The notes beneath the pieces were generated by a model. The model was not told the DNA's origin. It saw nothing but the letters and a program-made list of their open reading frames with translations, and did not search any database. The position numbers were made by a program, and so were the translations under genes. Source: an uncultured bacterium (GTDB taxonomy: Bacteria > Bacteroidota > Bacteroidia > Bacteroidales > Bacteroidaceae). From it: a stretch of 64,000 nt of DNA. The first letter of the stretch is position 1; each line of letters begins with the position of its first letter. Shown here piece by piece: positions 53,160 to 62,658 of the stretch. The DNA is taken from assembly GCA_905215575.1 (NCBI GenBank), contig CAJMQV010000003.1:16820-80819 (forward strand). The letters are read 5' to 3'.

Positions 53160-54001
53160 AAATAAAAAGTTTTATTCTACTTATACTAGCTTTTATTCCA
53201 CTTTCAATGAATAGTCAAAATCAGTTTACAGATGGAATGAAATGGCGTACTCAGATATATGGAACTCATGAACATGAAGTGGTTAAATCAATAGAAGTTG
53301 TAACCATTGAAAAGACTCCGGATGAGAACTGCTTTAATATGTATCGTTTTTATGAAGATAACACATCTGATAAGGAACTTATAGCCGTTATCAAAACAGA
53401 GGATTCCAAAGTTTATTTTAACCCTAACGGATTCAAATCTTCCGAATGGTATCTTTTATATGATTTCAGCCTTAAGCCTGGCGAAGGGTGCTTCATATAT
53501 AACCCATTAACATTTTCTGAAGATTCAGAACCATATAAAACCTATGTCAAGTGCATCGGTATAGATGAAAAATTTAATAAGGACTGGAGCGTGTTGCGAC
53601 TCGAAGAATACACAGACGATTCCTGTTTAAATCTTATAGGCAATGGATCTTGGATAAGAGGTTTGTCATCTTTAAACGGAATCTTATATAACAACCGATT
53701 TGAAGTTGATGGATTCAGTTCACTTCTATTAGAAGTTTCTGACAATGAGAGGATTCTTTATTCTGATATACCATCAGGAGTTTTAGAAATAACCGACACC
53801 TCTATTCCTAATATCAAGGTTGATGGCTTAGATATATATATTTCAGTCAATGATGATATTTGTGGTTCTATATATTCTCAAGCTGGAGTGCATATAGGAG
53901 ATTACAAATTCAGCAAAACACCAACACATATAAAATTATCTAACAGGGGAGTCTATATTTTAAAGCTTGAAAATACCTTTAAAAAAATATTAGTTCCTTA
54001 A
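53156..54001 (+). CDS. Secreted protein with T9SS-like C-terminus
   Basis: A 281-aa protein from the ATG at 53156, which forms an ATGA overlap with the upstream remnant (an ATG at 53150 is in frame but less likely). The signal peptide is about 1-20 ('FILLILAFIPLSMNSQ'). The body is beta-rich with no known catalytic motif. The end ('GVHIGDYKFSKTPTHIKLSN', 'RGVYILKLENTFKKILVP') has the shape of a T9SS sorting domain. Function unknown; it was probably the partner of the lost lipoprotein. Confidence 0.75.
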   Translation: MKIKSFILLILAFIPLSMNSQNQFTDGMKWRTQIYGTHEHEVVKSIEVVTIEKTPDENCFNMYRFYEDNTSDKELIAVIKTEDSKVYFNPNGFKSSEWYLLYDFSLKPGEGCFIYNPLTFSEDSEPYKTYVKCIGIDEKFNKDWSVLRLEEYTDDSCLNLIGNGSWIRGLSSLNGILYNNRFEVDGFSSLLLEVSDNERILYSDIPSGVLEITDTSIPNIKVDGLDIYISVNDDICGSIYSQAGVHIGDYKFSKTPTHIKLSNRGVYILKLENTFKKILVP

Positions 54002-54022
54002 CGGCCTTTTATGAAACAATAT

Positions 54023-54062
54023 CCGGGAAGCCATCTGTAGAAGACTTCCCGGCATTATTTTA
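54023..54062 (+). terminator. Terminator after the T9SS-like gene
   Basis: CCGGGAAG pairs with CTTCCCGG and is followed by a T-rich tail (cattatttta). Confidence 0.75.
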
Positions 54063-54127
54063 ATTCCATATCCCATTCCTTTGCATTGTTTGTATTATTT
54101 TGTTGGACCATTATGCTAAAGTCTGTA

Positions 54128-54973
54128 TTAGTTACCAGTAGAGAACCACTTTTTATTCATTTCTTCCAGAAAGTTTAGAGTAAGATCATAAGGACTGTTT
54201 TCCGGGAGTAGGGCATCGGTGCCACAAAATGGACATACGGCTGTTTCTCCTTTGCTATCCTTAATGAAGTCTTCTATTTCATAAGAAGGAAAAATCCTAT
54301 TGCAGGAAAAACATCCGCAATATTCTGATTTTTCTATAAGTTCTTTGTTGCAAATAGAATATTTATGAGCATCTTGAAGCACCGCTTCTGCCATTTTTTG
54401 TTGGGTTTTCTTGTCTTTGATGCGGTTTATCTGTTTTTGTGCAATCAGACTGCATAATGTTTGGGCTGCCGATTCTGATAAATGATGACTGGAACTGAGT
54501 GTTCGGGGCAGATGTCCTAAATCATCTTGAATGTCGTAATAATATTTTTCTCCGAACAGTTCGTCCGCATCGCCGATAAAGCAATAAATCCGTTCTTTAT
54601 CATCCTTCGGAAAATATCTCCACTTATATTCAAATGGTTCATAGGTATCAATCATTTCTTTCGAAGCTGCCGGCAGTCCGTTTTGTGCTTTGAGTTTAGG
54701 TAGCTCAATGCTGGGCAGATAGCAGGGATTGACGACAAAGCGTTCCACACCTTCGATGAGGAGAGTCAGGAAGCCGCCTAAAGAGCAACCAATTACCAAA
54801 TCGATTTTCTCCTTTTGAATGGTTTCCTGTATCTGTCTTAAGGCTACATTGCAATTATTCTGGTCGTAATCCATACCAATGATTTTACATCCTTGGGGCA
54901 GATGTTTCTTTAATAAACTAAAGCTATGTCCTTCTGGCGAACCGTTAAAGCCGTGTATGTATAAGATATTCAT
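54128..54973 (-). CDS. YqiA-like alpha/beta-hydrolase fused to a zinc-ribbon domain
   Basis: A 281-aa protein. Residues 1-175 form a YqiA/YcfP-type esterase: 'ILYIHGFNGSPEGHS', nucleophile S64 in 'VIGCSLGGFL', 'CFIGDADELFG' (Asp region) and 'LSSSHHLSE' (His). The C-terminal ~65 residues have 'YCGCFSCNRIFPSYEIEDFI' and 'AVCPFCGTDALL', two CxxC-type knuckles of a zinc ribbon, followed by 'EEMNKKWF'. The zinc-ribbon part normally exists as a stand-alone small cytoplasmic protein, so this may be a gene fusion. Substrate unknown. Confidence 0.75.
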   Translation of the reverse strand: MNILYIHGFNGSPEGHSFSLLKKHLPQGCKIIGMDYDQNNCNVALRQIQETIQKEKIDLVIGCSLGGFLTLLIEGVERFVVNPCYLPSIELPKLKAQNGLPAASKEMIDTYEPFEYKWRYFPKDDKERIYCFIGDADELFGEKYYYDIQDDLGHLPRTLSSSHHLSESAAQTLCSLIAQKQINRIKDKKTQQKMAEAVLQDAHKYSICNKELIEKSEYCGCFSCNRIFPSYEIEDFIKDSKGETAVCPFCGTDALLPENSPYDLTLNFLEEMNKKWFSTGN

Positions 54974-55022
54974 ATTAAAGTTTTTAGGAAGATGTTTTAT
55001 AGATAATATTATTTTGTATGAA

Positions 55023-55451
55023 TTACTTTTGAAACATCATAGAACTTCTGCATGCCCATTCCAGCAGATTTACATCAAGGGTGGTGTCATCAATTTCAGA
55101 ATCGGAATGGGGAAGAAGAATCCTCATCTGTGATGTCGGAAGAATATCCTGTTGGGTATGATAGTCTTCCAGTCGGAGCATAAACAGCATGAGTTGCGAA
55201 ATCGGTTCCCAAAATGTTTTTTGGGTCAAGCTGTTCACATGATCCAGACAAAGTATCTTTTGAGAATCTGTGGCTTCCCGAATCAATTTATATATGGTGT
55301 CAGCCTGGTTTATCTGGCGACAATCAGCATAGATGACATTCTCATCCAGATATTCAGAAAAATCTTCTTTATGATAATCTTCGGGTAAAGCTAAAAGAGC
55401 TATTGCCTTGGGATTCTTCATAAATAGCTGATAACAAGTATTGATGCTCAT
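55023..55451 (-). CDS. Hypothetical protein
   Basis: A 142-aa soluble protein ('NPKAIALLALPEDYHKEDF', 'SQKILCLDHVNSLTQKTFWE'). A short alpha/beta pattern with 'ILCLDHVNSL' resembles a Walker-B-like strand, but no P-loop is present. No family was recognised. It lies 49 bp upstream of the YqiA-like gene on the same strand, so co-transcription is likely. Confidence 0.6.
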   Translation of the reverse strand: MSINTCYQLFMKNPKAIALLALPEDYHKEDFSEYLDENVIYADCRQINQADTIYKLIREATDSQKILCLDHVNSLTQKTFWEPISQLMLFMLRLEDYHTQQDILPTSQMRILLPHSDSEIDDTTLDVNLLEWACRSSMMFQK

Positions 55452-55726
55452 AGTTCTTTATTATGTTAGTGGGTATTCAAAGGTAATATAGAAACTTTGG
55501 AACAGAAATTCAAATTTTATTAAACCAATATTAGTTCCCTCATACAAATTTATATCTATCTCATGAATCAGTTATGGTCCATATAGGTCCTTGTAAACTT
55601 GCCTTTTCCATTTTAATAATATGTAACTTCTTTAATAAAAGGTTTGCATATATAGAATAATTTATATAAATTGCGAGCGTACTTTTTATAGAATCTTTCT
55701 CAATATAAAGAAAGAGTGAAAGGTTC
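55452..55726. other. AT-rich intergenic stretch
   Basis: Divergent upstream region of the hypothetical gene and the GLPGLI operon. A short inverted repeat, TCTTTCT/AGAAAGA, lies around 55695. No ORF or RNA gene was recognised. Confidence 0.5.
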
Positions 55727-55755
55727 TTGTTCAAATTCCATGAAAAATATCTTTG
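55727..55755 (+). promoter_or_regulatory. Promoter of the GLPGLI-TonB receptor pair
   Basis: TTG at 55727-55729 and TAtcTTTG at 55748-55755, 18 bp apart, match the Bacteroidetes consensus. The ATG is at 55826. Confidence 0.65.
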
Positions 55756-55825
55756 TTACAAGATGGTTAGATTTCATTGAATATCACTTGTATCAATAGT
55801 TTTTAAAAAGAGGAGGATTAAATAT

Positions 55826-56677
55826 ATGAGAAAAAGTCTTATACTTTTTTTACTGTTTTCTTTAGGACTACATGCGCAGCAGAAGCAAGGACGTGTTTAT
55901 CGTCCTGTTTCTAAAGGTGTAGGAGAATTAACGGAGATTGGTCGGGCACAAGTGGAGGTGATGTATGCCCTTAATGCAGAGGATGTTCATGACGAAAGCA
56001 CTTACATAGATCTTCAAGTGCTACGTGCAGGGATGGGGATCAGCAAATATTGTAGCCGTTTCCTGGAGTTGAATGACTCGCTTTGTGATGATTTCAGCAA
56101 ACGCAATCCGAACGCTCAAAGTAGGCCGAAAATTTTTTATTCAGGAGGACGAGAACGGGAGTTTTGGAGTGAATACCAGTTTACGGATATCTATACAGAG
56201 AACGGCCAACACACATTCTATGCTTGGATGCCCAAATATATGGAACGGTATAATGCTTATTACACAGAACCGGTTCAATATCAGCAATGGACATTGGAGG
56301 ACAAACATCAGATGATACTTGGCTATGATTGTCAGCTGGCTACGTGTCATTGGCGGGGACGCGATTTTGAGGCGTGGTTTGCAACAGATATTCCCGTACG
56401 TCTCGGACCTTGGACATTTGGTGGTCTGCCGGGTTTGATATTGAAACTTAACGACACACAGAATCTTTACACCTGGGAAGCCGTAGGATTGCGTTCCGGC
56501 GATTTTCCCATTACGAAACGCAAATATGAAGGCTTTCATAAGAACAGTCGTAAAAACATATATCGTCTGCAAGTTGCCGTCAATCGTAACTACTTTAAGC
56601 TTGGAGGGGCGAGAGACCGAACAACAGGACTTCTAAAATCGAAGAATGCTCCTTATGATCCGTTGGAGTTAGAATAA
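55826..56677 (+). CDS. GLPGLI family protein
   Basis: A 283-aa protein with a signal peptide (about 1-17, 'LILFLLFSLGLHAQQ') and the family signature 'FGGLPGLILKLND' near residue 207. The upstream 'EAWFATDIPVRLGPW' is also conserved. GLPGLI proteins are secreted or periplasmic Bacteroidetes proteins of unknown role, usually encoded beside a TonB-dependent receptor-like barrel, as here (66-bp gap). The pair probably handles one imported compound or an exported peptide. Confidence 0.88.
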   Translation: MRKSLILFLLFSLGLHAQQKQGRVYRPVSKGVGELTEIGRAQVEVMYALNAEDVHDESTYIDLQVLRAGMGISKYCSRFLELNDSLCDDFSKRNPNAQSRPKIFYSGGREREFWSEYQFTDIYTENGQHTFYAWMPKYMERYNAYYTEPVQYQQWTLEDKHQMILGYDCQLATCHWRGRDFEAWFATDIPVRLGPWTFGGLPGLILKLNDTQNLYTWEAVGLRSGDFPITKRKYEGFHKNSRKNIYRLQVAVNRNYFKLGGARDRTTGLLKSKNAPYDPLELE

Positions 56678-56743
56678 AAACAGGATAATAAATGAACCTA
56701 TTGCGAGTGTATCTTGTTTCCTATCTGCTTAATATGAATCATT

Positions 56744-59464
56744 ATGAAGAAATCACACATTATATTCGGTGTCCTCATAGCTATTTGCGGAGATTTGAAA
56801 GCCCAAACCATTATTACGGGCACTGTACTTGATACTCAGGGCCGGACTGTAGATGCTTATGTAACAGTCTCGTTAAAGGATAATAGCAGTATTCTAGGCT
56901 ATGCAGGAACAGACGATAAGGGATATTATAAATTGGAGTGTAAAGCTCAAGGCGATTCTCTTGTGGTGACAGTGGCCGGACTGGCTATAGGCAAACAGAC
57001 AAAGGTTATAGCTAATCGCACGCAACAGTTGAATTTCCAAGTAAAGGATAAAGGTATAAAACTTAAGGAGATAAGTGTGCGTGCACCGAAAATAAGCGAG
57101 CATGGAGATACGTTGAATTATCATGTTGCTTCCTACCAACAGCAGGGAGATCGTGTCATAGCTGATGTACTGAAGCGTATGCCCGGTATAGAGGTTTCCA
57201 ACAATGGAGCGATTAAGTTTAATGGTAAGAGTATTTCCAAGTTCTATGTTGAGGATATGGATTTGTTGCAAGGTCGCTATGGTTTGGCCACAAATAATGT
57301 GAATGCTCAGGATGTGGCTACGGTGCAGGTATTGCAAAACCATCAGTCCGTGAAAGCACTTCAGGGACGTATTTTTACCGATGAAGTGGCCATAAACCTG
57401 AAACTGAAAAACTCGGCAAAGGGCACCGTGGCTGTGAACGCGATGCTGGGAGCGGGTGGTCAGATGTCGAGCGGATGGGGGATTGGAACCAGTCCACTGT
57501 CGGAGGGTATGACTACAATCGGGCGCAATCCGCTATGGACTACAGAACTGGTGGGTATGTATTTTGCCAAGCAAAGACAGAATATGACTTTGTATAAGGG
57601 AAACAATACGGGAGATGACGTGTCTAAGGAGCTCATACAGCATTATTCCGGCATCAACAGTGTGGGACTTAATCCTTTTTGCCCAATGGATGCCGTGATG
57701 CCGCCGGGCAGTAGTTTGCCTCAGAAGCGTAGCTTTGACAACCATTCGCATATTCTTACGGCAAACCATTTGGAAAAAGTGGGAGCGGATGCGGAATTGA
57801 CTTTTAACGTGGCTTATCAAAACGACCGCATACGAAGGGAGGGAACATCAGATGTAGATCGCTTTCTTAGCGAGGACCAACGATTACTGAGCAGTGAGAC
57901 GCTGATTTCTCAGACAAAACAGAACAACCTCAGTACAAAATTGCGCTATTGTCGTAATGCAGCAAATGCTTTTACGGCAAATGTCTTTCAGTTTGACGGT
58001 GGATGGAATGATGATAACGTGTCCAGTCAACTGTCTTCGGGGCTTATGGGGGAATATCCGATAGACTATGGAGACAATCGGGTCAGTCAGCGTTTTCATC
58101 GTCCGTCATTTTCGGTGACCAATACGCTGAATACCATACGCAATTTCGGCAAGCATACGTTTGACCTGAATTTCTCGGCTGGCTATGCTCAACGTCCAAA
58201 TACACTCGTGGTGGATGTAGACAGTTTGCTACAAGGTACAGCCGTACATTATCAGCAGGATTTGACTTCGCATAACATAGCCGGAAATATCCATACCAAT
58301 TACTCGTTACATCTTGGTCCCTTCTCGTTGCATTATGGGCTGGTCGCTCACGCCAGCTTACATGGGATAAAGACAGACCTTGATGGCTTTGTACCACCTG
58401 TAGAAGAGGCTTCCCTGCAAAATGATCTTTGGTATAATACTTACGAACTGGCTCTTTCTCAGTTCTATAAGTTTGAAAAAAGCGGTTGGCGACTTTCTTT
58501 GGGGTGTCCGCTCAATCTATACACGCAGACACTGGACGACCGTGTTCGTCGCGACAGACAAAGTTATACTCATCTGCTTGTTACTCCATCTGTATCTGCC
58601 AGTTACGAATGGCTGGACTGGACTGGAAGTGTCAGTGCTTCCTATTATAAGAGTGTGGGTGATCCCAATGGTATATACAGTGGCTATATTATGAACAACT
58701 ATCGTTCGTTTCAGCGGTCGTATGTGGAGCAGTTGTCCGAAACAGCCCGTATGAACGCAGGTGCCACACTTGCTTATCGCAGTGCTCTTTATGCTACTTT
58801 TTTCCGTATCAATGCCAATTATAGCCACACCCGTGATAATCAGATTTATGGTTATGACTATCAAGGAGCCACAAGTGTGATACAGGCTGTAGATCAGGAA
58901 ACTTTTTCTGATAGTTATAGCCTCGGTTTCGATGGCAGTAAGGGCTTTGATTGGTTACAGACTACTATCCGTGCCTTTGCAGGTTACAGTTACAGCCAAA
59001 GCGAGCGGCTCATTGAGAAAAAAGTTTATCCTTTCCATGTGCAAACTGTCAGTGTTGGTGCGGGAGGTAGCATCACACCCTTGCCGTGGTTTAACATTGT
59101 TGTAAGCAGCGGATATGCGTGGAACGTGTCGGCAACGAATAGCTGCAATGAAGATCTGGCACAGACAGTACGTTCCGCTACCCAGCGTATCAAACTTAAT
59201 TTCTATGTCACCAAGCAACTTACCTTTGCTGCTACTGTAGAAGACAATTATAACAATTTGACGGTCAAGAACCGGCATGCTTGGTTTGGTGATCTATCTG
59301 CCAAATACAAGCTGAAGCGCGTGGATCTGGAACTACAGGCCAATAACCTCTTCAATCAGAAGCAATACACACGCGTGAACTACAGCGGATTGGATATCTA
59401 CACCTCTACCTCGCAGTTGCGTCCGCTCAATGTGATTGCAACTGTAAGATTCAAATTATTGTAA
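56744..59464 (+). CDS. TonB-dependent receptor-like outer-membrane protein
   Basis: A 906-aa protein: signal peptide (about 1-20), a carboxypeptidase-regulatory-like domain ('IITGTVLDTQGRTVDAYVTV', residues 22-105), a plug-like part ('KEISVRAPKISEHGDTLNYH', then 'DVLKRMPGIEVSNNGAIKFN') and an outer-membrane barrel that ends 'RPLNVIATVRFKLL'. No SusD gene is adjacent; the partner is the GLPGLI gene upstream. This architecture is typical of the GLPGLI-linked receptors of Bacteroidetes, whose ligand is unknown. A strong terminator follows. Confidence 0.88.
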   Translation: MKKSHIIFGVLIAICGDLKAQTIITGTVLDTQGRTVDAYVTVSLKDNSSILGYAGTDDKGYYKLECKAQGDSLVVTVAGLAIGKQTKVIANRTQQLNFQVKDKGIKLKEISVRAPKISEHGDTLNYHVASYQQQGDRVIADVLKRMPGIEVSNNGAIKFNGKSISKFYVEDMDLLQGRYGLATNNVNAQDVATVQVLQNHQSVKALQGRIFTDEVAINLKLKNSAKGTVAVNAMLGAGGQMSSGWGIGTSPLSEGMTTIGRNPLWTTELVGMYFAKQRQNMTLYKGNNTGDDVSKELIQHYSGINSVGLNPFCPMDAVMPPGSSLPQKRSFDNHSHILTANHLEKVGADAELTFNVAYQNDRIRREGTSDVDRFLSEDQRLLSSETLISQTKQNNLSTKLRYCRNAANAFTANVFQFDGGWNDDNVSSQLSSGLMGEYPIDYGDNRVSQRFHRPSFSVTNTLNTIRNFGKHTFDLNFSAGYAQRPNTLVVDVDSLLQGTAVHYQQDLTSHNIAGNIHTNYSLHLGPFSLHYGLVAHASLHGIKTDLDGFVPPVEEASLQNDLWYNTYELALSQFYKFEKSGWRLSLGCPLNLYTQTLDDRVRRDRQSYTHLLVTPSVSASYEWLDWTGSVSASYYKSVGDPNGIYSGYIMNNYRSFQRSYVEQLSETARMNAGATLAYRSALYATFFRINANYSHTRDNQIYGYDYQGATSVIQAVDQETFSDSYSLGFDGSKGFDWLQTTIRAFAGYSYSQSERLIEKKVYPFHVQTVSVGAGGSITPLPWFNIVVSSGYAWNVSATNSCNEDLAQTVRSATQRIKLNFYVTKQLTFAATVEDNYNNLTVKNRHAWFGDLSAKYKLKRVDLELQANNLFNQKQYTRVNYSGLDIYTSTSQLRPLNVIATVRFKLL

Positions 59465-59486
59465 CAGTACATAGGGTGCTTAGTTC

Positions 59487-59538
59487 AAAAACAAGTCGTC
59501 CCGGCTCAGAGATATTTTGGGCCGGGACGACTTGTTTT
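59487..59538. terminator. Bidirectional terminator between the TonB receptor and ACT genes
   Basis: AAAACAAGTCGTCCCGGC pairs perfectly with GCCGGGACGACTTGTTTT. It terminates both the plus-strand receptor operon and the minus-strand ior operon. Confidence 0.93.
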
Positions 59539-59557
59539 GTTTCAGGAAATCTGCTTC

Positions 59558-59974
59558 TTACAGATTTCCGGCACTGAGTACGCTGCAATCCATCTGTTTC
59601 AGCACTTCCAGGCTGCGGTTCAGGTCACTCGGTCGGATCACCACATTGGCTTTGTCGCCTTGAGCAAAGGCATACATGTACTCAATGAAGATGTTCTGTT
59701 CGGCCAGACGTTCCAGAATGACAGACAGGGAACCGGCGGTGTTGGCGCAACTGATACAGATAACTTCGGTTTGAATAACGGAGAAGTTTGCGGCGCGTAG
59801 AACCTCGATTGCACGGTCCACATCAGATACGATGAGGCGTAGAATGCCGAAATCAGTAGTTTCGGACATGCTGAATGCGTGCATGTTGATACCGGCCTTG
59901 CCTAAAGCTTTGGTTACATCATTGATGCGGCCGCTTTTGTTTTCCAGAAAAACGGATATTTGTCGTATAGTCAT
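59558..59974 (-). CDS. ACT-domain regulatory protein
   Basis: A 138-aa protein made of two ACT-like modules ('QISVFLENKSGRINDVTKAL', 'VICISCANTAGSLSVILERL'). ACT domains bind amino acids. As the last gene of the ior-aminotransferase-paaK operon (12 bp after paaK) it is likely to sense an aromatic amino acid and adjust pathway flux. Stand-alone double ACT proteins of this type are commonly found beside paaK-like ligases in anaerobes. Confidence 0.85.
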   Translation of the reverse strand: MTIRQISVFLENKSGRINDVTKALGKAGINMHAFSMSETTDFGILRLIVSDVDRAIEVLRAANFSVIQTEVICISCANTAGSLSVILERLAEQNIFIEYMYAFAQGDKANVVIRPSDLNRSLEVLKQMDCSVLSAGNL

Positions 59975-59986
59975 AAGGCGTAGTTG

Positions 59987-61288
59987 TTATTTGATGATTC
60001 GTTTATCGATGACACGTTTGCTCTTGCCCTCACTGCGTGGGATAGAGTTTGGTTCCATCAGTTTCACTTGGGCGCTGATTGAGAGTACACTCTTCAATCG
60101 GTCGGCCAGTTTCTTCTTCAGGTTAAGCAGCGAACCCATCTCGTCGGTATAGAGTTCTTTGCGCAATTCCACCTGTACTTCCAAGGTATCCAGATTGCCC
60201 TGACGGTCTACCACAAGCATATATTGTGGCTCGAATTCCTTCATTTCCAGAATGACACTTTCCACCTGTGACGGGAATACATTGATACCTCGGATGATGA
60301 GCATATCGTCTGAACGTCCGATAATGCGCGTAATACGTACGTTGGTACGTCCGCATTCACAAGGTTCTGTAATCAGTGAGGTCAGGTCCTTGGTGCGGTA
60401 ACGCAGCAATGGCATACCGGTTTTGGTCAGTGTGGTCAGCACCAGCTCGCCGGTTTCTCCGGCTGGAAGTACCTTTCCAGTTTCCGGATCAATGATTTCC
60501 GGATAGAAGTGATCTTCGCTGATGTGGGAGCCGTTTTTGCAAGAACATTCATAGGCTACTCCCGGACCGATAATCTCGCTCAGACCGTAGATGTTATAGC
60601 CTTGGAGTCCCAGTTTCTGCTCGATCTCCTGACGCATGTTTTCGGTCCAAGGCTCGGCACCGAAGACCCCGACACGCAGATGCAGGTCTTCTTTGGTCAT
60701 ACCTTTCTTCTGCATGGTTTCGGCCAGATATAAAGCGTATGAAGGGGTACAGGCCAGACCGGTTACTTGTAGGTCCTTCAGCAGGTGCAGATGCTTTTCG
60801 GTATTACCGGTAGATGTCGGTATTACGGTTGCTCCTAAATGTTCCACACCGTAATGCAGTCCCAGACCTCCGGTAAACAGACCATATCCATAACCTACAG
60901 AGAATACATCATTGCGAGAAATTCCAAAGGCTCCCAAAGCTCGGGCGGTTACTTCTTTCCAAACTTCCAGATCATGACGGGTGTAGCCTACGACTGTAGG
61001 ATTGCCGGTAGTTCCGGATGAGGCATGTACGCGCACAATTTCCTGCATGGAAGCTGCCTGTAGTCCGTAAGGATAGTTGTCGCGCAGGTCTTGTTTGGTC
61101 GTAAACGGTAGTTTGACAATATCGTCAATCGTCTGGATATCTTCCGGTGTGAGATCCATCTCCTGCATCTTCTTGCGATAGAAGGGAGTATTGTGATAAA
61201 CCAGATCAACCAGTTTGTGTAATCTCTTGCCTTGGAGCATACGCATGTCTTCGCGGCTCATGCACTCCTTGCTTTCATTCCAAATCAT
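59987..61288 (-). CDS. paaK: Phenylacetate-CoA ligase-like enzyme
   Basis: A 433-aa adenylate-forming ligase of PaaK length. 'VHASSGTTGNPTVVGYT' is the ATP/AMP loop, 'VGYGYGLFTGGLGLHYG' and 'IYGLSEIIGPGVAYECSCKN' are PaaK-type core motifs, and 'LLRYRTKDLTSLITEPCECG' precedes the C-terminal domain. It activates phenylacetate, indoleacetate or a related aryl-acid to its CoA thioester using ATP. Next to IorAB it can supply aryl-acetyl-CoA for reductive carboxylation, or run in the reverse sense to recover ATP. Confidence 0.92.
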   Translation of the reverse strand: MIWNESKECMSREDMRMLQGKRLHKLVDLVYHNTPFYRKKMQEMDLTPEDIQTIDDIVKLPFTTKQDLRDNYPYGLQAASMQEIVRVHASSGTTGNPTVVGYTRHDLEVWKEVTARALGAFGISRNDVFSVGYGYGLFTGGLGLHYGVEHLGATVIPTSTGNTEKHLHLLKDLQVTGLACTPSYALYLAETMQKKGMTKEDLHLRVGVFGAEPWTENMRQEIEQKLGLQGYNIYGLSEIIGPGVAYECSCKNGSHISEDHFYPEIIDPETGKVLPAGETGELVLTTLTKTGMPLLRYRTKDLTSLITEPCECGRTNVRITRIIGRSDDMLIIRGINVFPSQVESVILEMKEFEPQYMLVVDRQGNLDTLEVQVELRKELYTDEMGSLLNLKKKLADRLKSVLSISAQVKLMEPNSIPRSEGKSKRVIDKRIIK

Positions 61289-61328
61289 TGTTGTGTTTTT
61301 TCGGTAATATTAAAAATAATAATGTGTG

Positions 61329-62645
61329 TTATAGTGGATGGTCGGTATGGAATGCTTTCATACGTTCTTCCAATACCGGATAAAGTTCTTCACGCATGCG
61401 CGAGGTGCAGGCGCGCACTCCATTTTGTTCGCAACCGGTAGTGCTCAATGAGATACTGCTCACACCGTAGTAGAGCAATTCTTTTAGCAGTTGGCCGCTT
61501 GGCATATTGCCATAGCCTAAGGTAAAGAAGAAACCGTCGCCAACAGGTTGGGTCACATCATGATCGTATACAATATGGAAACCGTTGTCTGTGAAAATCT
61601 TTTTCATACGTTCGGCACGTCGTCCATATTCCCGGGTATCTTCTACAAAGTCAATGCGTCCTTCTACGGATGCGTCCAGCATGGCTGCATAAGCATATTG
61701 TGTTGAGGCTGTACAGCCCGAAGTAATCATATAAAGAATGGATGCGATTAGCGTTTGTCCGAATATTCCGGAATCACCGTAGCGCTCGGCCAGTGCCGGA
61801 TAGTGGGTGTGGAACAGTTTTTCCGGAACACAGAGTACCGCCATGCGCTGACCGGCATAGCTGAAGATCTTGGAAGAAGAAAGCATCAGCACGTAGTTGT
61901 CAGTATAGCGGGCCACAGTGGGAGGGTAGGGCGGTTGCCAGGGTTTGCCCAGATCACTGCGGAAGTCCATACAGAAATAGGCCATGTCTTCCATCACGAT
62001 GGCATCGTAACGTGTGGCCAGTTCTCCGATAATCTTCAGTTCGGAGTCTTCCAGACAGATCCATGCCGGATTGTTGGGGTTGGAATAGACTATGGCTGCA
62101 ATATCCCCTTTGCTCAGATAAGATTCCAGTTTCTCACGCAAGGCTTCGCCACGGTAATGATAGATGTCGAACCATTCCCATTGTGCTCCGATGATGCGTA
62201 ACTGAGACTTTTGGATGGGGAAACCCGGATCGATGAACAAAACCTTGTTTTTACCCGGTATGCGTTGGGTGCAGGCTATAAAGGATCCGTATGATGCGGC
62301 CACAGAGCCTGTGGTCGGGATACATCCTTCTGCCGGAATATCTATGTCAATAAAAGCCTTTACAAAACGGGATGCAGCAGCTTTCAGCTCAGCAACACCG
62401 GCAGCAGCCGGATATTGTGAGCCGACACCGCGGTCTAAGGCCGCTTTCTCAGCCTCAATACCGATCTGATTGGCTGGCAGGCCGGGTGAACCTTGATCCA
62501 TACGGATAAAAGGTATGCCGGTTTTTTCTTCCAGTCGTGAGGCTACTAAAAGCACCTCGCCGATGGTAGCCTGCTCCAGATTGGCGATCTGGAGTTCGTT
62601 CACTACAGAAGTGACCAGTTCTTCACTGAATACTTGATGTTTCAT
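61329..62645 (-). CDS. Aromatic-type PLP-dependent aminotransferase (class I/II)
   Basis: A 438-aa enzyme from the ATG at 62645 (an in-frame ATG at 62681 overlaps iorB). 'VYSNPNNPAWICLED' contains the PLP-contact NPNNP, 'DAIVMEDMAYFCMDF' gives the Asp/Tyr pair, and 'LMLSSSKIFSYAGQRMAVLC' carries the Schiff-base Lys. It should exchange amino groups between an aromatic amino acid and its 2-oxo acid, which is the substrate or product of IorAB. Substrate choice is inferred from the operon. Confidence 0.87.
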   Translation of the reverse strand: MKHQVFSEELVTSVVNELQIANLEQATIGEVLLVASRLEEKTGIPFIRMDQGSPGLPANQIGIEAEKAALDRGVGSQYPAAAGVAELKAAASRFVKAFIDIDIPAEGCIPTTGSVAASYGSFIACTQRIPGKNKVLFIDPGFPIQKSQLRIIGAQWEWFDIYHYRGEALREKLESYLSKGDIAAIVYSNPNNPAWICLEDSELKIIGELATRYDAIVMEDMAYFCMDFRSDLGKPWQPPYPPTVARYTDNYVLMLSSSKIFSYAGQRMAVLCVPEKLFHTHYPALAERYGDSGIFGQTLIASILYMITSGCTASTQYAYAAMLDASVEGRIDFVEDTREYGRRAERMKKIFTDNGFHIVYDHDVTQPVGDGFFFTLGYGNMPSGQLLKELLYYGVSSISLSTTGCEQNGVRACTSRMREELYPVLEERMKAFHTDHPL

Positions 62646-62658
62646 GGTTCCGGTGTTT

